From assembly GCA_965203375.1 (NCBI GenBank), contig OZ241886.1, forward strand, positions 434,001-498,000: a stretch of DNA of 64,000 nt. The letters run 5' to 3'. This DNA is from CATQHS01 sp965203375 (lineage in GTDB: Bacteria; Actinomycetota; Acidimicrobiia; Acidimicrobiales; Aldehydirespiratoraceae). The notes under the pieces were generated by a model, which saw nothing but the letters and a program-made list of their open reading frames with translations, was not told the origin of the DNA and did no database searches. Positions 1-9,220 of the stretch are shown piece by piece. The position numbers and the translations under genes were made by a program. Positions within the stretch are counted from its first letter, which is position 1. The number at the start of each line of letters is the position of its first letter.

Positions 1-126
1 CGGCGGCGCCAGGCGCTAAAGCTCAGCCCGACCCAGAGGGCAAAGAGTTATCGGCGCTACGGAAATCTGGAATTGGCGCGATTTGTGGCGCGGACCAGCG
101 AAGAATCCACAACTGTGAATGAGTTG

Positions 127-1386
127 TCAGGCAAAGACATTTTGGTACTCGTCCATCTCGTGAGCAGTCTTTTGGTCCAATTCCGCCGATGGGTCTAGCC
201 GGGGTACGATTTGAATGATCTCGGAGATGGCGAGGCCCATGGCCGACGCGAGCGTTGGAGCCGAAATCGCTTCCGCCTGGAGCGCTAACTGGACGAGGCG
301 CAGGAAAGGCCGGGGGAACCTGGCAACCCGCTCGGCCATTTCGTCGCGTCCGTATTCGGTGTCAGCCGTTTCGTAGCCCAGCGATCGTGCCAGATGGACT
401 GGATGCACGCGGCGAAATGACTCATAATCCGCTGGAGAGAGCATGTTCATATGGCTGAGGCCGATTAGCGTCATCGCCCATGATGTGTTGAAGTAACGCT
501 GGACGCGAATTGCGTCAGCGGGATCAGTGATCTGAGAGCCGATGTTGTATATCTCGGCAAATCTCTTCAACCCCGCTGGGGGCATGAGAAAGGCGGCTGC
601 GAAGGCGTCGGCGAAGCGTTCTCGTCCGTTGCGTTGAGATGTGGATACCGAGGCACCGCCGTGTTTTTGGCTGTGGAACAGCGCGTGAGCGATTTCATGG
701 GCGACGGTGAACCGCTGGCGTCCTGGTGTCATCGCCATGTTGACGACGATGGCGAACCCGACTCGCGGGTGGTTCAAGAAGGCGCCCGACGCGCATGTTC
801 GGATGTCATCGCCGAGGTCAGAGCGGAAGACGGTGATGCCCAGCATCTCCGCGGCATGGTCGACGTCGGGCACAGGTCCGAGCCCGAGCCCCAGATGAGA
901 GCGGACTTCCTCGGCCTTGCGGTAGGCGTCGTCTTTGGCCCAGTGCGCGGGAGGCGGCCGAAACGGCGATTGCTTGCACCCGTGGATGCTCACCTTGGCT
1001 TGGTCGGCTAGGCCGGCGTAGAAGTTGAGGAACCTCGTGAAGTCTCGTATCCCGAGCCGAGTCGGGCCGGGCAGGTCCTCTTTCGCTGTGCGGTAGAGCA
1101 TCTTCGCCAGGGCGTCGGCATCAGACGATGTGTCGCCACGGAGGATTTGGTCGGGATCGAGTCGGTAGAGTTGTGCGAGCGCGGTGATCTGCCGAGCGTT
1201 GGGCTGGCGTTTTCCCGACTCCCAGTAGCTGACCATGGCCCGGTCGACCCCGACGAAGTGGGCTACGTCTTGCTGCGACAAGCCGACCTCTGCACGCGCC
1301 TGCGTCAGCGCTTGGGCGGCGGCGGCGGCCCATTCTGACGGATGGTGGGCTTGCTCCGGCCCTCGTGCCTCGATCGCCTCGGTCAC
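127..1386 (-). CDS. XRE-family HTH / ImmA-IrrE zinc metallopeptidase
   Basis: 419 aa, GTG start with a GGGAGG Shine-Dalgarno 9 nt upstream. Residues about 28-82 form an XRE-type helix-turn-helix (SQQDVAHFVGVDRAMVSYWE). Residues about 225-240 carry the zincin motif HEIAH (FTVAHEIAHALFH), and a downstream ERFADAFAAAFLMP segment supplies the usual third ligand region of ImmA/IrrE peptidases. Family members cleave or sense repressors in phage-like and stress regulation, or act as the antitoxin-like partner in two-gene modules; which applies here is not shown. It reads towards the left edge, so any co-transcribed partner would lie outside the window. The 126 bp downstream hold no convincing gene. 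Confidence 0.9.
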   Translation of the reverse strand: MTEAIEARGPEQAHHPSEWAAAAAQALTQARAEVGLSQQDVAHFVGVDRAMVSYWESGKRQPNARQITALAQLYRLDPDQILRGDTSSDADALAKMLYRTAKEDLPGPTRLGIRDFTRFLNFYAGLADQAKVSIHGCKQSPFRPPPAHWAKDDAYRKAEEVRSHLGLGLGPVPDVDHAAEMLGITVFRSDLGDDIRTCASGAFLNHPRVGFAIVVNMAMTPGRQRFTVAHEIAHALFHSQKHGGASVSTSQRNGRERFADAFAAAFLMPPAGLKRFAEIYNIGSQITDPADAIRVQRYFNTSWAMTLIGLSHMNMLSPADYESFRRVHPVHLARSLGYETADTEYGRDEMAERVARFPRPFLRLVQLALQAEAISAPTLASAMGLAISEIIQIVPRLDPSAELDQKTAHEMDEYQNVFA

Positions 1387-1553
1387 GGTTCAGAACCTCC
1401 CGGCATGTTGTCGGATCGCAGGTTGGGCGCACCATGATGCGCCCCCATGTCGCCCGCCGTCAAGGGCCGATCTTGGTCCCGCCGGGGGTGCTTGACTGAG
1501 CCGCAGCGCGGGTTCCGACAGGCGGCTGCAATGGGCAGGGCCTTCGACCCCGC

Positions 1554-3542
1554 TCAGCCCGACGGGGTGCGGGAGACGACTCGTACCTCGTGAACCCGGA
1601 TGCCGACCGGCTCGCCGTCGATGTAGACCCCTCTTCCTCCTGAGCTTGAGAATGAGAACTGGCAGGTGGAGACGAGGTTGCCTTGGCACTGCCTGAGGGC
1701 CTGACGCGTGAGTTGCGAGTGCCAGTCGGGGGGCACCGAGCCCGTGTACCCGGAATTTTTGTATATCCCCTGCATCAGGCTCATGTTCAGCGCTCCGGTG
1801 GCGGTCAGGCTGTAATAGCCGGCTCGCTGGGGTTCCCAAACGCACCAGACCGGGTCCTCGCGGCTGCAGGGCACTTCGACGGTCTCGGCGGATGTGGAGT
1901 AAAACGCGGCTGTTCGCCCGGTTTTTTCCGCGTCGGAAAGGGGGTCCCACCAACTCAGCGCATCCGAGCCGAACAGGTTCTCGATCAGGTCCCTGTCGCC
2001 GGTATCGTTCGAATCGGTCGGATCACCCGCAGGCCAGAGCGATTCCACTGCCACAGAGAAATAAAAGCGGGGTTCCCTCGTCAAGAAATCGGGCGCCGCG
2101 GGCCGGGAGTTCAAGAAACACTGCCCCAGGCCTGTTGAACTGCTCCGTGCCGGCGCCCGTGAAGCATTCGCGAAGTCCCACTGGATCTCCAGCCGGACTC
2201 TGGTATTGACCATGGCCAGGCCGGTGAAGCTCGGGGTGCTCCAAGTCAGCCGGCCCGGGGGCAGTTCTTGACAGCTCGTTTCCGTTGCTCTCAGATCTCT
2301 GCCTCCCGGACCGACGTCTTCTTTGCTCTGGAAGGCGACTCGCTGCTCTGAGGAGATCCCGGCATTCGCGCTTTCAAAGCTGTTGTTGAGGTCGATCGTT
2401 GCCGGTTGGCCGGTCAGGGCGCTGTCCGGGCATTCGGCGGGGTCGAGGGACTCAAAGGGCATCACCCGGCACGGTTCGCATCCGGCGGCTCTGATGGTGC
2501 CGGCCAGCGCCTCCATGTCGACCCCCGTGCCTACTTTGTCGGCGTAATCGGCTTGGTGGACGGCGCATTCGATGTTGCGGACGATGGCGTAGCAGCCGCC
2601 CAGTGCTCTGAGCGTCTGTCCCCGGGTGGTGCTGGCCCGCTTGAGGCAGACACCGGTCTGAGCGGTGCAGTCGGCCCCGCTGGGAAGCGGGGTGCGATGG
2701 CAGTCGATGTTCAGGTCGGAGGCGTTGAATTCGCACCAGTAGAGGGCCGCGGCCCCGCCGGAGCGGTCCATCAGATGAGAAGATGAGATGTTGGCGTCGC
2801 AGTCTTGGCTGTTGTCGTAGTCGTCGCCCGCGTAGTCGTCGCAGCTCACCAGCGCCAGCGTCGGAGCTCCGGTGGCGGCGTCGCAGGGCGGCGGCGTCCC
2901 CGGCGCCGATGCCGGACGGTCCAGATAACAGGCGTTGAACCGGTTGTACTGGCTGTAGGTGTCGGGGCAGGTCCACGAGCGCCGCTTGATGTAACGGCAC
3001 CGCCCTTCGTGGGTGGGGCCGATCCCGGCCCGGCACTCCGTCAGTTTAAATTTTCGGCATTGATCGGGCTCAGAAGAAGTGTCCACACCGTCCTCGGGCA
3101 CCCAATATTCCCCGATCTGGTCGACGTTGAAGACCGTGCCCGCACACGACGCCGGGTAGCACAGATAGAAGGGCGTGCCTTCGGTGGTCGGCTTCACGTA
3201 CCCGGTCGGGCAGACGGCCTCGGCGGTCAGCACGCACTCCCGGTCGTCGGCGTCGGCGCCGTCCTCCACTCTCCATGTGGTGGAGGTGTCATCGGGGTCG
3301 GGATCCACCGTCGAGCAGTCCTCGGGGGTGCCGGCCACCACGGTTCCCGCCGCGGCCCGCACCGGCGCGGCGGGGGCCAAGTCCTCCAGCGGCCCGAACC
3401 AGTCTCGGGACTCCACCGGGGCCACCACCCCGGCGGCCAGCAGCCCGGCGGCCACCGCCCACCGGCCCACTCGCCGTGACGGCCCCCCGGCGCTCGCCCT
3501 CCAAGCCACCCCGAAATGATAAATCCCCGACCCGGCCGACAC
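1554..3542 (-). CDS. cysteine-rich secreted protein of unknown function
   Basis: 662 aa, not assigned to a family. The N-terminus has a basic stretch then a hydrophobic segment (VGRWAVAAGLLAAGVVAPVES) that looks like a Sec signal peptide. Using the in-frame GTG about 12 codons further in (GVAWRAS) would give a more standard signal peptide, so the start is uncertain. Residues about 70-350 are rich in Cys in short spacings (CRKFKLTEC, CRYIKRRSWTC), suggesting disulfide-bonded extracellular repeats. The C-terminal half has few Cys and many Ser/Thr. No catalytic motif or sorting signal is visible. It reads towards the XRE/ImmA gene, 167 bp away. The open frame is long and has sensible composition, so I regard it as real. 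Confidence 0.6.
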   Translation of the reverse strand: MSAGSGIYHFGVAWRASAGGPSRRVGRWAVAAGLLAAGVVAPVESRDWFGPLEDLAPAAPVRAAAGTVVAGTPEDCSTVDPDPDDTSTTWRVEDGADADDRECVLTAEAVCPTGYVKPTTEGTPFYLCYPASCAGTVFNVDQIGEYWVPEDGVDTSSEPDQCRKFKLTECRAGIGPTHEGRCRYIKRRSWTCPDTYSQYNRFNACYLDRPASAPGTPPPCDAATGAPTLALVSCDDYAGDDYDNSQDCDANISSSHLMDRSGGAAALYWCEFNASDLNIDCHRTPLPSGADCTAQTGVCLKRASTTRGQTLRALGGCYAIVRNIECAVHQADYADKVGTGVDMEALAGTIRAAGCEPCRVMPFESLDPAECPDSALTGQPATIDLNNSFESANAGISSEQRVAFQSKEDVGPGGRDLRATETSCQELPPGRLTWSTPSFTGLAMVNTRVRLEIQWDFANASRAPARSSSTGLGQCFLNSRPAAPDFLTREPRFYFSVAVESLWPAGDPTDSNDTGDRDLIENLFGSDALSWWDPLSDAEKTGRTAAFYSTSAETVEVPCSREDPVWCVWEPQRAGYYSLTATGALNMSLMQGIYKNSGYTGSVPPDWHSQLTRQALRQCQGNLVSTCQFSFSSSGGRGVYIDGEPVGIRVHEVRVVSRTPSG

Positions 3543-3669
3543 GCGCGGAGCAGTGTCTCGGGCAGTGTCTCGCCGAGTGGGTGACGGGCAGCGCTTCAGC
3601 CGAACCGGGGTGTCGGGCGGGGTTCGGTGGGGGAGGGGCCGGATTGATCCGGTAGATTTTTCGGCCTGC

Positions 3670-3689
3670 TGGTAGTATCTGGTAGTATC
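3670..3689 (+). repeat. two tandem 10-bp repeats with TAGTAT
   Basis: The decamer TGGTAGTATC occurs twice head to tail about 60 bp upstream of the 3748 gene. Each copy holds TAGTAT, which fits a TANNNT -10 element. Just upstream (about 3637-3665) lies CCGGAT-TG-ATCCGG followed by a short T run. Whether this is a duplicated -10, a binding site or chance cannot be told from sequence alone. Confidence 0.35.
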
Positions 3690-3747
3690 TGGCTGGTGAG
3701 GCCGTCAACGGCGCAAGCCGGGAAGGGACCGGGAAGGGGAACTGTGG

Positions 3748-4146
3748 ATGACTGATCGGAATTGGGCCGAGGACATGCCCTCAATCTACGAATGTCGGGA
3801 GTACCCCGACGCTGACGGGCGGTTCGACCATGTGGTGCCCACCCACGCCGAGATCGGGGTGACGCGGCGCTCGCTGGACCGGAAGGCGACGTGGGCCATC
3901 AAGTTCTACGGGCACGGATGGCTCGACCCCGACGAGCAGGTCTTCGACGACGTGACCTGGATCGGCCTGGAGAGCGAGCTCTGGTACGACAACGCCCAGA
4001 TGGCGTGGGAGGCGGCCCTCAGCGTGGCGCGCAGCCGGTCCGAGACCCGCGACGCCACCGGCAAGGCCCTGGGGGCTCTGGTGCGCCGCATCGAGTCGTG
4101 GAAGTACGAGCACGGCTACTACGAGGACCGCATCTTCGCCTTCTAG
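3748..4146 (+). CDS. small acidic protein of unknown function
   Basis: 132 aa, ATG start after a purine-rich GGGAAGGGGAAC stretch that can serve as the Shine-Dalgarno. The protein is soluble-looking, rich in Trp, Tyr and acidic residues (WAIKFYGHGW, ESELWYDNAQMAWEAAL). It has no signal peptide or membrane segment. I do not recognise a family. The gene is monocistronic: it faces the divergent Cys-rich secreted gene upstream and converges on the DUF4349 gene with only 16 bp between stops. Codon use is typical of the window. Confidence 0.65.
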   Translation: MTDRNWAEDMPSIYECREYPDADGRFDHVVPTHAEIGVTRRSLDRKATWAIKFYGHGWLDPDEQVFDDVTWIGLESELWYDNAQMAWEAALSVARSRSETRDATGKALGALVRRIESWKYEHGYYEDRIFAF

Positions 4147-4162
4147 GCGGGCGCCGCCTTCG

Positions 4163-5614
4163 TCAGATACCCTCGGACCGCCGATTCCGGCGGCGGCGGA
4201 GCCACCAGACGCCGGCCGCGGCGGCGGCGATGAAGGGCAGGAACGGCAGCAGCGCGCCCGCGATCACGGCCACGACCCGGGCCGCGGCCACCAAGGCGCC
4301 GGTCCCGGCGCCGACCGCGTCGGTGAAGCCGACCGGCGGCGAGTCGGGCTCCGGCGGCTCGACCACGTTCACGGACAGGACGGAGTCGTCGGAGATTTCC
4401 GGGAGCCCGGCGCCGTCGGCGCCCACCGGCGTGGCCGTGGCCCCGATCGAGACGTTCAGGCCCCGGGTGGCTACCCGGCCGGCCAGGCGCCCGTCGGTCA
4501 CCGGCTCCTCCAAGACGGCCACCAGGATCTCGCCCGACTCGATCCGGTCGAAGCCGCCCTCGACGGCGACGAAGGAGTCCACCCTCCGGCGGAGGGCCTC
4601 CGAGCGGATCCTCACATCGGTCAGGGCGGCCTCGCCCCGGTTCTCCACCTCGAGGCAGAACCGCAGGGTGTCGCCGGCCTCGACGTCTATGTCCCGATCC
4701 CCCAGGCACGGGTCACCGTCCTCGGCGGTCACCCAGGCCGTGACCAGGATCCCCGTGTCCGGCCGAACCTCCGGCGACTGCTCGATGGTCAGGGTGATGG
4801 TGGCCAGGTCCACTTGGCCGCGCAGTGTGCGCAACTGGCCGCGGAGCGTCTCCAGGGTCGTCTCCCGGTCCAGCAGCTCGCGTTCGAGCCGGGCCACGTT
4901 CTCGAGGCCGACGGCCTCTTGGAGGAACTTGCGGAGGCGGTCCACGCTGGCCTCGGCGGTGATGATCCGGCTCTCCAGGTCGACGATCCGCTCGGTCACG
5001 TCGTCGGTGCTGACCCGCTGATCGACGAGCTCGCCCACGCCGGCCAGGCGCTCCAGGGCGGTCGGGAAGTCGGCGGGCAGCACCTTGAAGGTCAGGCTGG
5101 CCCGGGGCCGGGGCTCGGTCGTCGTCTGCTGGCCGAACACGATGCCGCCGAGGCCCTGCACGATGGCCACCGCCTCCCGGGTGGCCGCGGCCACGTCGTC
5201 GGCCTCCACGGTGACGGTGGCCCGGTAGATGATGTCGCGCCCTATGTCGGCCGGGGTGAGCGCGGTGGGCACGGCCAGAACGGACCCGGCCTGGCTGGCC
5301 GGGCTGTCCGGGCTGGCCGAGCTGGGTTCGGCCTCCGCCTCTTCCGCCGCGGGTGCTTCGTCGACGGACATATCGCCGGATTCGACGGACATGGCTTCGT
5401 CGCCGAAAGAGTCCGCCTCTGCGCCGCTCTCCGGGCCGCTGCTAGCTGCCTGCGTCGTGGCCGCAGCCGTGGCGTCCATGCTCTCATCGCCCTCGTCGCC
5501 TGAGGCGCAGGCGCCTCCCAGCGCCATCACCAGGCTCAGGACTGCAATGAGCAGCGCCGACGGGAACCGGCGCCGGGCTCCTGATCTCGGTCTGTGGATG
5601 GTTGGGCAGCGCAT
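4163..5614 (-). CDS. DUF4349-domain lipoprotein
   Basis: About 483 aa from the ATG at 5614, chosen because GGGAGGA lies 6-7 nt upstream and a signal peptide follows immediately. The upstream in-frame extension is rejected. A hydrophobic segment ends in MALGGAC, a plausible though not ideal lipobox (Cys36). An Asp/Glu/Ser-rich linker precedes a DUF4349 region (RDIIYRATVTVEADD to the DVTERIVDLESRI coiled coil and ATITLTIEQ). A CARDB/DUF11-like extracellular domain then carries two Cys, and a C-terminal transmembrane helix is followed by the basic tail RRRRNRR. DUF4349 proteins are surface proteins of unclear role. The DUF11-like insert between coiled coil and membrane helix is the less usual part. 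Confidence 0.8.
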   Translation of the reverse strand: MRCPTIHRPRSGARRRFPSALLIAVLSLVMALGGACASGDEGDESMDATAAATTQAASSGPESGAEADSFGDEAMSVESGDMSVDEAPAAEEAEAEPSSASPDSPASQAGSVLAVPTALTPADIGRDIIYRATVTVEADDVAAATREAVAIVQGLGGIVFGQQTTTEPRPRASLTFKVLPADFPTALERLAGVGELVDQRVSTDDVTERIVDLESRIITAEASVDRLRKFLQEAVGLENVARLERELLDRETTLETLRGQLRTLRGQVDLATITLTIEQSPEVRPDTGILVTAWVTAEDGDPCLGDRDIDVEAGDTLRFCLEVENRGEAALTDVRIRSEALRRRVDSFVAVEGGFDRIESGEILVAVLEEPVTDGRLAGRVATRGLNVSIGATATPVGADGAGLPEISDDSVLSVNVVEPPEPDSPPVGFTDAVGAGTGALVAAARVVAVIAGALLPFLPFIAAAAAGVWWLRRRRNRRSEGI

Positions 5615-5722
5615 GATCGTCCTCCCGAGTTCTTTCCGGTCCGTTTCAAGTTGGACGACCGCCGGCGCCGTCTGGTTCCCGCCGGGCGCTCCCCGGGCGG
5701 GCAACTCGGCACGCGGCCGGCC

Positions 5723-6898
5723 CTACCGGTTCTCCCAGGCGGCCCGGGTCATGTGGACGAGGTCTCGCTGCACGACGCTGCCGCCGATCCGGTGCAGCCC
5801 GCCGCCGATGGAGTCGAGCAGGCGCAGCGCCCGAGCGGGGTCGGCGCCGCCGACCCGGATGGCCTCCGCCAGGGGTCTCACCACCGATCTGAAGATGTCG
5901 GCGTTCTCGCTGTCGGCGCCGGTGTGGGCGGTCGACACCCCCGAGAAGAAGGCGGAGGCCTCGGGGTGGTCGGGGCAGCGGGCGTAGACGAGGGCGGCGT
6001 GAAGGTCTAGGAAGCCGCAGGTGTGCCGCTCGCGACGGGCGGCGAAGGCGTCGGCCAGGTCGGCCCAGCGGCTGCCCGCGTCGGCGCCGGCCAGCTCCAG
6101 GCGCCACAGCAGCGACGCCAGGTCGCAGAGGGAGAACGCCGTGGTGGCGGCCGGCGCCTGATCGTCGTGGATTTCGAGGGCCTCGTCGAGCCGGCCCGCC
6201 GCCAGCAGCCGCAGGGCCAAGTGCCACCAGATGTGGACCGCGAGGGCGTGCTGATCGCTCCAGGTCGCCTGCCGGCCGCGCAGCAGGCTGAGGGCCGCAG
6301 CCTGATCGCCGGTGCTCTCGTAGACGTGGGCCAGCGCGTGGAGGGCCCACAAGTCTAGCGGGTCGTGCTCGAGGGCCAGCCAGCCGAACCTCTCGGCCTC
6401 CCGATAGCGGCCCGACTCCTCGAGGGCGAAGGAGTGCTGGCCCTGCACGAACCCCCAGCCCGGATCGCCGACCGACCACGACTCGACCGCGGCGGCGGAG
6501 GCCCGCAGCCGGCGCCGGTCGTCCCCGACGTGCAGGCAAACGTCGTGGGCCAGTCGGACCGCGGCCAGGTCGCGGGTCCCCCGGGCCAGGGCCTCCCACC
6601 TCCGGCCCGCCTCGGTGAACTCGCCGGCGGCCAGGGCCGCGGCCGCGGCGGCGTGGCCCAGTTCCCGCTCGGCCCGGGCCCGTCGGCCGGCCCGGTCCAG
6701 GTCTTCGGCGATCTCGGGCGAGTCGGGCCGCGCTCCGGCGAGCAGCCGGTAGGCGGCGCAGAAGACGGGGCCGAGGGCGAACGACTTGTCAGCCCGGTTG
6801 GGCTCGGCCAGCCGCCCGAGCGGATCGCCCCGGAAGTGCAGCAAGTCGTCCCAGGCCTCGTTCCACGCCTCAACCGAGGCCTCCTCGCCGGCCGCCAC
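5723..6898 (-). CDS. TPR protein, TTC38-like
   Basis: About 391 aa from a GTG at 6898 with GGGGCGAG upstream. The open frame continues further left in Pro/Arg-rich sequence that overlaps the divergent acyltransferase, so the long version is rejected and the start remains approximate. The phrases ALGPVFCAAYRLLAGA, HALAHVYESTGDQAAAL and LAVHIWWHLALRLLAAGRLDEAL match the tetratricopeptide array of TTC38-family proteins, which have no agreed biochemical role. There is no signal peptide. It lies about 110 bp upstream of the DUF4349 gene on the same strand and diverges from the acyltransferase at 7091. Confidence 0.72.
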   Translation of the reverse strand: MAAGEEASVEAWNEAWDDLLHFRGDPLGRLAEPNRADKSFALGPVFCAAYRLLAGARPDSPEIAEDLDRAGRRARAERELGHAAAAAALAAGEFTEAGRRWEALARGTRDLAAVRLAHDVCLHVGDDRRRLRASAAAVESWSVGDPGWGFVQGQHSFALEESGRYREAERFGWLALEHDPLDLWALHALAHVYESTGDQAAALSLLRGRQATWSDQHALAVHIWWHLALRLLAAGRLDEALEIHDDQAPAATTAFSLCDLASLLWRLELAGADAGSRWADLADAFAARRERHTCGFLDLHAALVYARCPDHPEASAFFSGVSTAHTGADSENADIFRSVVRPLAEAIRVGGADPARALRLLDSIGGGLHRIGGSVVQRDLVHMTRAAWENR

Positions 6899-7090
6899 CG
6901 GCTCGCCCCACTGGTCGGACGGGATCGAAGCGATTCCCCAAGATATTCCCGGCTCGCCTTGGGTGCCCGGGGTTCGGGAGGCGGGGCGAACGGCGACCGC
7001 CCGCTGTCCGATCAGGCGAGGGTCGGCCGTTAGGGTTCGAGGCGCAATGTCTCGTTCGGCGCCGGGCGGCTCGCCTCGGGTCGCGGTCGC

Positions 7091-8029
7091 TTGACCCGGT
7101 CCGCCAGAACCTGGGCCTTCTGGCTGGCGGCCCGGTTCCTGGCCCCGGTGATCGACGGGGCGGCCTGGGTCGGGTCCCGGGTCCCGGCCCGGGCGGCCCA
7201 CGGGTTGGCCTTGGTGGGCGGCAACCTGCAATGGGCCCTGCGGCCGGCGAGGCGACGGACGTTCGCGGCCAACCTGGGCCGCCTGGTTGCCGCCGCCCCC
7301 TCCGATCGGCGGGTCCGGCGGCTGACGCGGCGGGTGATGGTCAACGAGGCTCGGGTCGCCGCCGACCTGCTATGGGCTTTGGGCCGCCCCCGGGAGTTTC
7401 TCGACACGGTTGCCTACGAGGGGATCGAGCACGCAAAGGCCGCGGCCGCCCGGGGCCGGGGGGTGATCCTGGCCGGCACCCATCTGGGCGGGTGGGAGGT
7501 GGCCACCGCGGTGCCCGACGCGGTGCTGCCGGTGCCCGCCAGCGTGGTGGTGGCCGACAACTGGCCGTCGCGGGCCATCGAGCATGCCCGGGCGACGGCC
7601 GGCCTGCAGGTCATGTATCCCGAGGTGGCGGCCATTCGGGGGGTGCGGCGGCTGCGGGCCGGCGAGGCGGTGCTGATGCTCGGCGACAACAGCGATTGGG
7701 CCCGGCGCACCCACCGGGTCCGATTCCTGGACGGGGAGGTGGACATGGCGGCCGGGGTGGTGGCCATGGCCCGGCTGGCCGGGTCCCCCATCGTCCCCTT
7801 CGCCGTCCTGCCCCTCGGCCCCCGCCGCTGGCGCGTCGTCGCCGGCCCGCCCGTCGACCCGCCGCCCCTCAAGGGAGGCAAGTCCGGCGAGCAGCCCGTC
7901 CTGCAAGAGCTGGCCGACGGGTGGTCGGAGTCGATCAGGGCCAATCCCGAGCACTGGTTCCTCTCCAGCCCTCTCTCCTGGAAGCAGCCGGATCAAGACC
8001 CGGGCGACCGTCGGGCCGCTGGGCCGTGA
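7091..8029 (+). CDS. lysophospholipid acyltransferase family (LpxL/HtrB- or PatA-like)
   Basis: 312 aa from a TTG at 7091 with no obvious Shine-Dalgarno; a later start is possible. The catalytic HX4E motif is GTHLGGWE at about residues 130-137, followed by the conserved PVPASVVVADNW and LMLGDNSDW blocks of the LpxL/HtrB superfamily. In actinomycetes the usual homologue is the phosphatidylinositol mannoside acyltransferase PatA. The protein is hydrophobic near the N-terminus and probably membrane-associated at the cytosolic face. The stop codon lies inside the first unit of a 61-bp-period direct repeat. Acyl acceptor not determinable. Confidence 0.82.
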   Translation: MTRSARTWAFWLAARFLAPVIDGAAWVGSRVPARAAHGLALVGGNLQWALRPARRRTFAANLGRLVAAAPSDRRVRRLTRRVMVNEARVAADLLWALGRPREFLDTVAYEGIEHAKAAAARGRGVILAGTHLGGWEVATAVPDAVLPVPASVVVADNWPSRAIEHARATAGLQVMYPEVAAIRGVRRLRAGEAVLMLGDNSDWARRTHRVRFLDGEVDMAAGVVAMARLAGSPIVPFAVLPLGPRRWRVVAGPPVDPPPLKGGKSGEQPVLQELADGWSESIRANPEHWFLSSPLSWKQPDQDPGDRRAAGP

Positions 8030-8116
8030 CCGGTCGGGCTGCTCGCTCGTGGCCGGCCGTCGCTGGGCCGGTTGGGCCGCTGGGCCGTGACCGGTTGGGC
8101 TGCTCGCTCGTGACCG
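8013..8116. repeat. 43-bp direct repeat, 61-bp period, at the acyltransferase stop
   Basis: Two nearly identical 43-bp copies (8013-8055 and 8074-8116) both contain GGGCCGCTGGGCCGTGACC and GGGCTGCTCGCTCGT. The first overlaps the acyltransferase stop codon; the second falls in the gap before the convergent LLM gene. No transposase or CRISPR-like spacing is present. Confidence 0.8.
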
Positions 8117-8147
8117 TCCGTTGCTGGGCTGTTCGTCCCTGCCCCGG

Positions 8148-9059
8148 TCAGGCCGCGATCACCGACTCGCCGTAGCGCTGCACCGCCTCGACGGCCCGGT
8201 CGAGGGAGTCGCCCGGCACGTTCACCCCGCACCACGTGACACCCATGGCCTGAAGCTCCTCCAGCGCCTCTAGGTGGGCGCCGGCGTCGAAGTCGTCGTC
8301 GGCCGGCGATCCTCCGGCCGGCGCGGCGAACGACACGTCGATCTGGGCCCGGTCCCGGCCCGCGGCCTCGACCCGCCGCCACAGGTCCTCCAGCATCGCC
8401 TGCAGGTCCCTCGCCGTCTCCAGCGGGGGAGTGCGGGCCGCGGCGGCCAGGCCCCGGGGGGCGGGAAAGGGGACCCAGCCGTCGGCGCCGGCCGCCACCC
8501 TCCGGCGGCTCAGCCCGCTGTTGCCCCCGACCCACACCGGCACCGGCCGGCGAGGCTTGGGGTTCACCGTCTGGCCGGGAGCGTCGAAATGAAGGCCCCG
8601 GTAGGCGAAGTCGTCGCCGCCCCACACCCCCCGCAGCACCTCCAGGGCCTCGTCGAAAAGGAGGTTGCGCTCCTCGAAATCGACGCCGAGGGCCCGGTAC
8701 TCGCCCCGCAGGTAGCCGGCCCCCACCGCCAGCACGAACCGGCCGCCGGAGAGGGCGTCGACGGTGGCCGCCGCCTTGGCCACCAGGAAGGGGTTGCGGT
8801 AGGGGAGCACGACGATGTTGGGGATCAGCAGCAGCCTCTGAGTGACGGCGGCGGCGAAGGCCAGGGCGGCGAAGGGGTCGAGGGCGTCGTGGCCCCCGGC
8901 GTTGATCCAGCGGTGGGTGGGGGCGGGATGGTCGGTGAACCCGATGCCGTCGAACCCGGCCTCCTCGGCCGCGGCGGCGAACCGGGCCACGCCCTGGCCG
9001 GTGACCAGTTCGGGGCCGCAGGGCGGGGCGGCCAGCGGGTAGGTGACCGAGAACTTCAC
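8148..9059 (-). CDS. LLM-class F420-dependent oxidoreductase
   Basis: About 303 aa from the GTG at 9059 (VKFSVTYPLAAPP), the usual N-terminus of the family; the in-frame extension to 9158 is low-complexity and rejected. The bacterial luciferase-like TIM barrel is indicated by GFDGIGFTDHPAPTHRWI, VTQRLLLIPNIVVLPYRNP and the signature DALSGGRFVLAVGAGYLRGEY. VPVWVGGNS is the usual strand late in the barrel. Actinobacterial members with these blocks mostly use coenzyme F420 rather than FMN, but the cofactor cannot be proven here. Substrate unknown. It converges on the acyltransferase and diverges from the efflux pump at 9221. Confidence 0.85.
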   Translation of the reverse strand: MKFSVTYPLAAPPCGPELVTGQGVARFAAAAEEAGFDGIGFTDHPAPTHRWINAGGHDALDPFAALAFAAAVTQRLLLIPNIVVLPYRNPFLVAKAAATVDALSGGRFVLAVGAGYLRGEYRALGVDFEERNLLFDEALEVLRGVWGGDDFAYRGLHFDAPGQTVNPKPRRPVPVWVGGNSGLSRRRVAAGADGWVPFPAPRGLAAAARTPPLETARDLQAMLEDLWRRVEAAGRDRAQIDVSFAAPAGGSPADDDFDAGAHLEALEELQAMGVTWCGVNVPGDSLDRAVEAVQRYGESVIAA

Positions 9060-9220
9060 CGCTCGCCAATCTACGGCGGCCTCGGGGAGGCGGACGGCGC
9101 CCTCCCCGGCTTGGGGGCGTGGACCTGGCGGCCTGGGGTAGGCGGACTGCGTGTCCACGGCTCGGGGCGGACTCGGGCGGCTTCGTGGAGCGGACGGCGC
9201 CTTCCCGGTAGCCGGTTACG

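Noticed and set aside
1..126. Possible gene end at the left edge
   Set aside because: No frame without stops and no family similarity; left unannotated.
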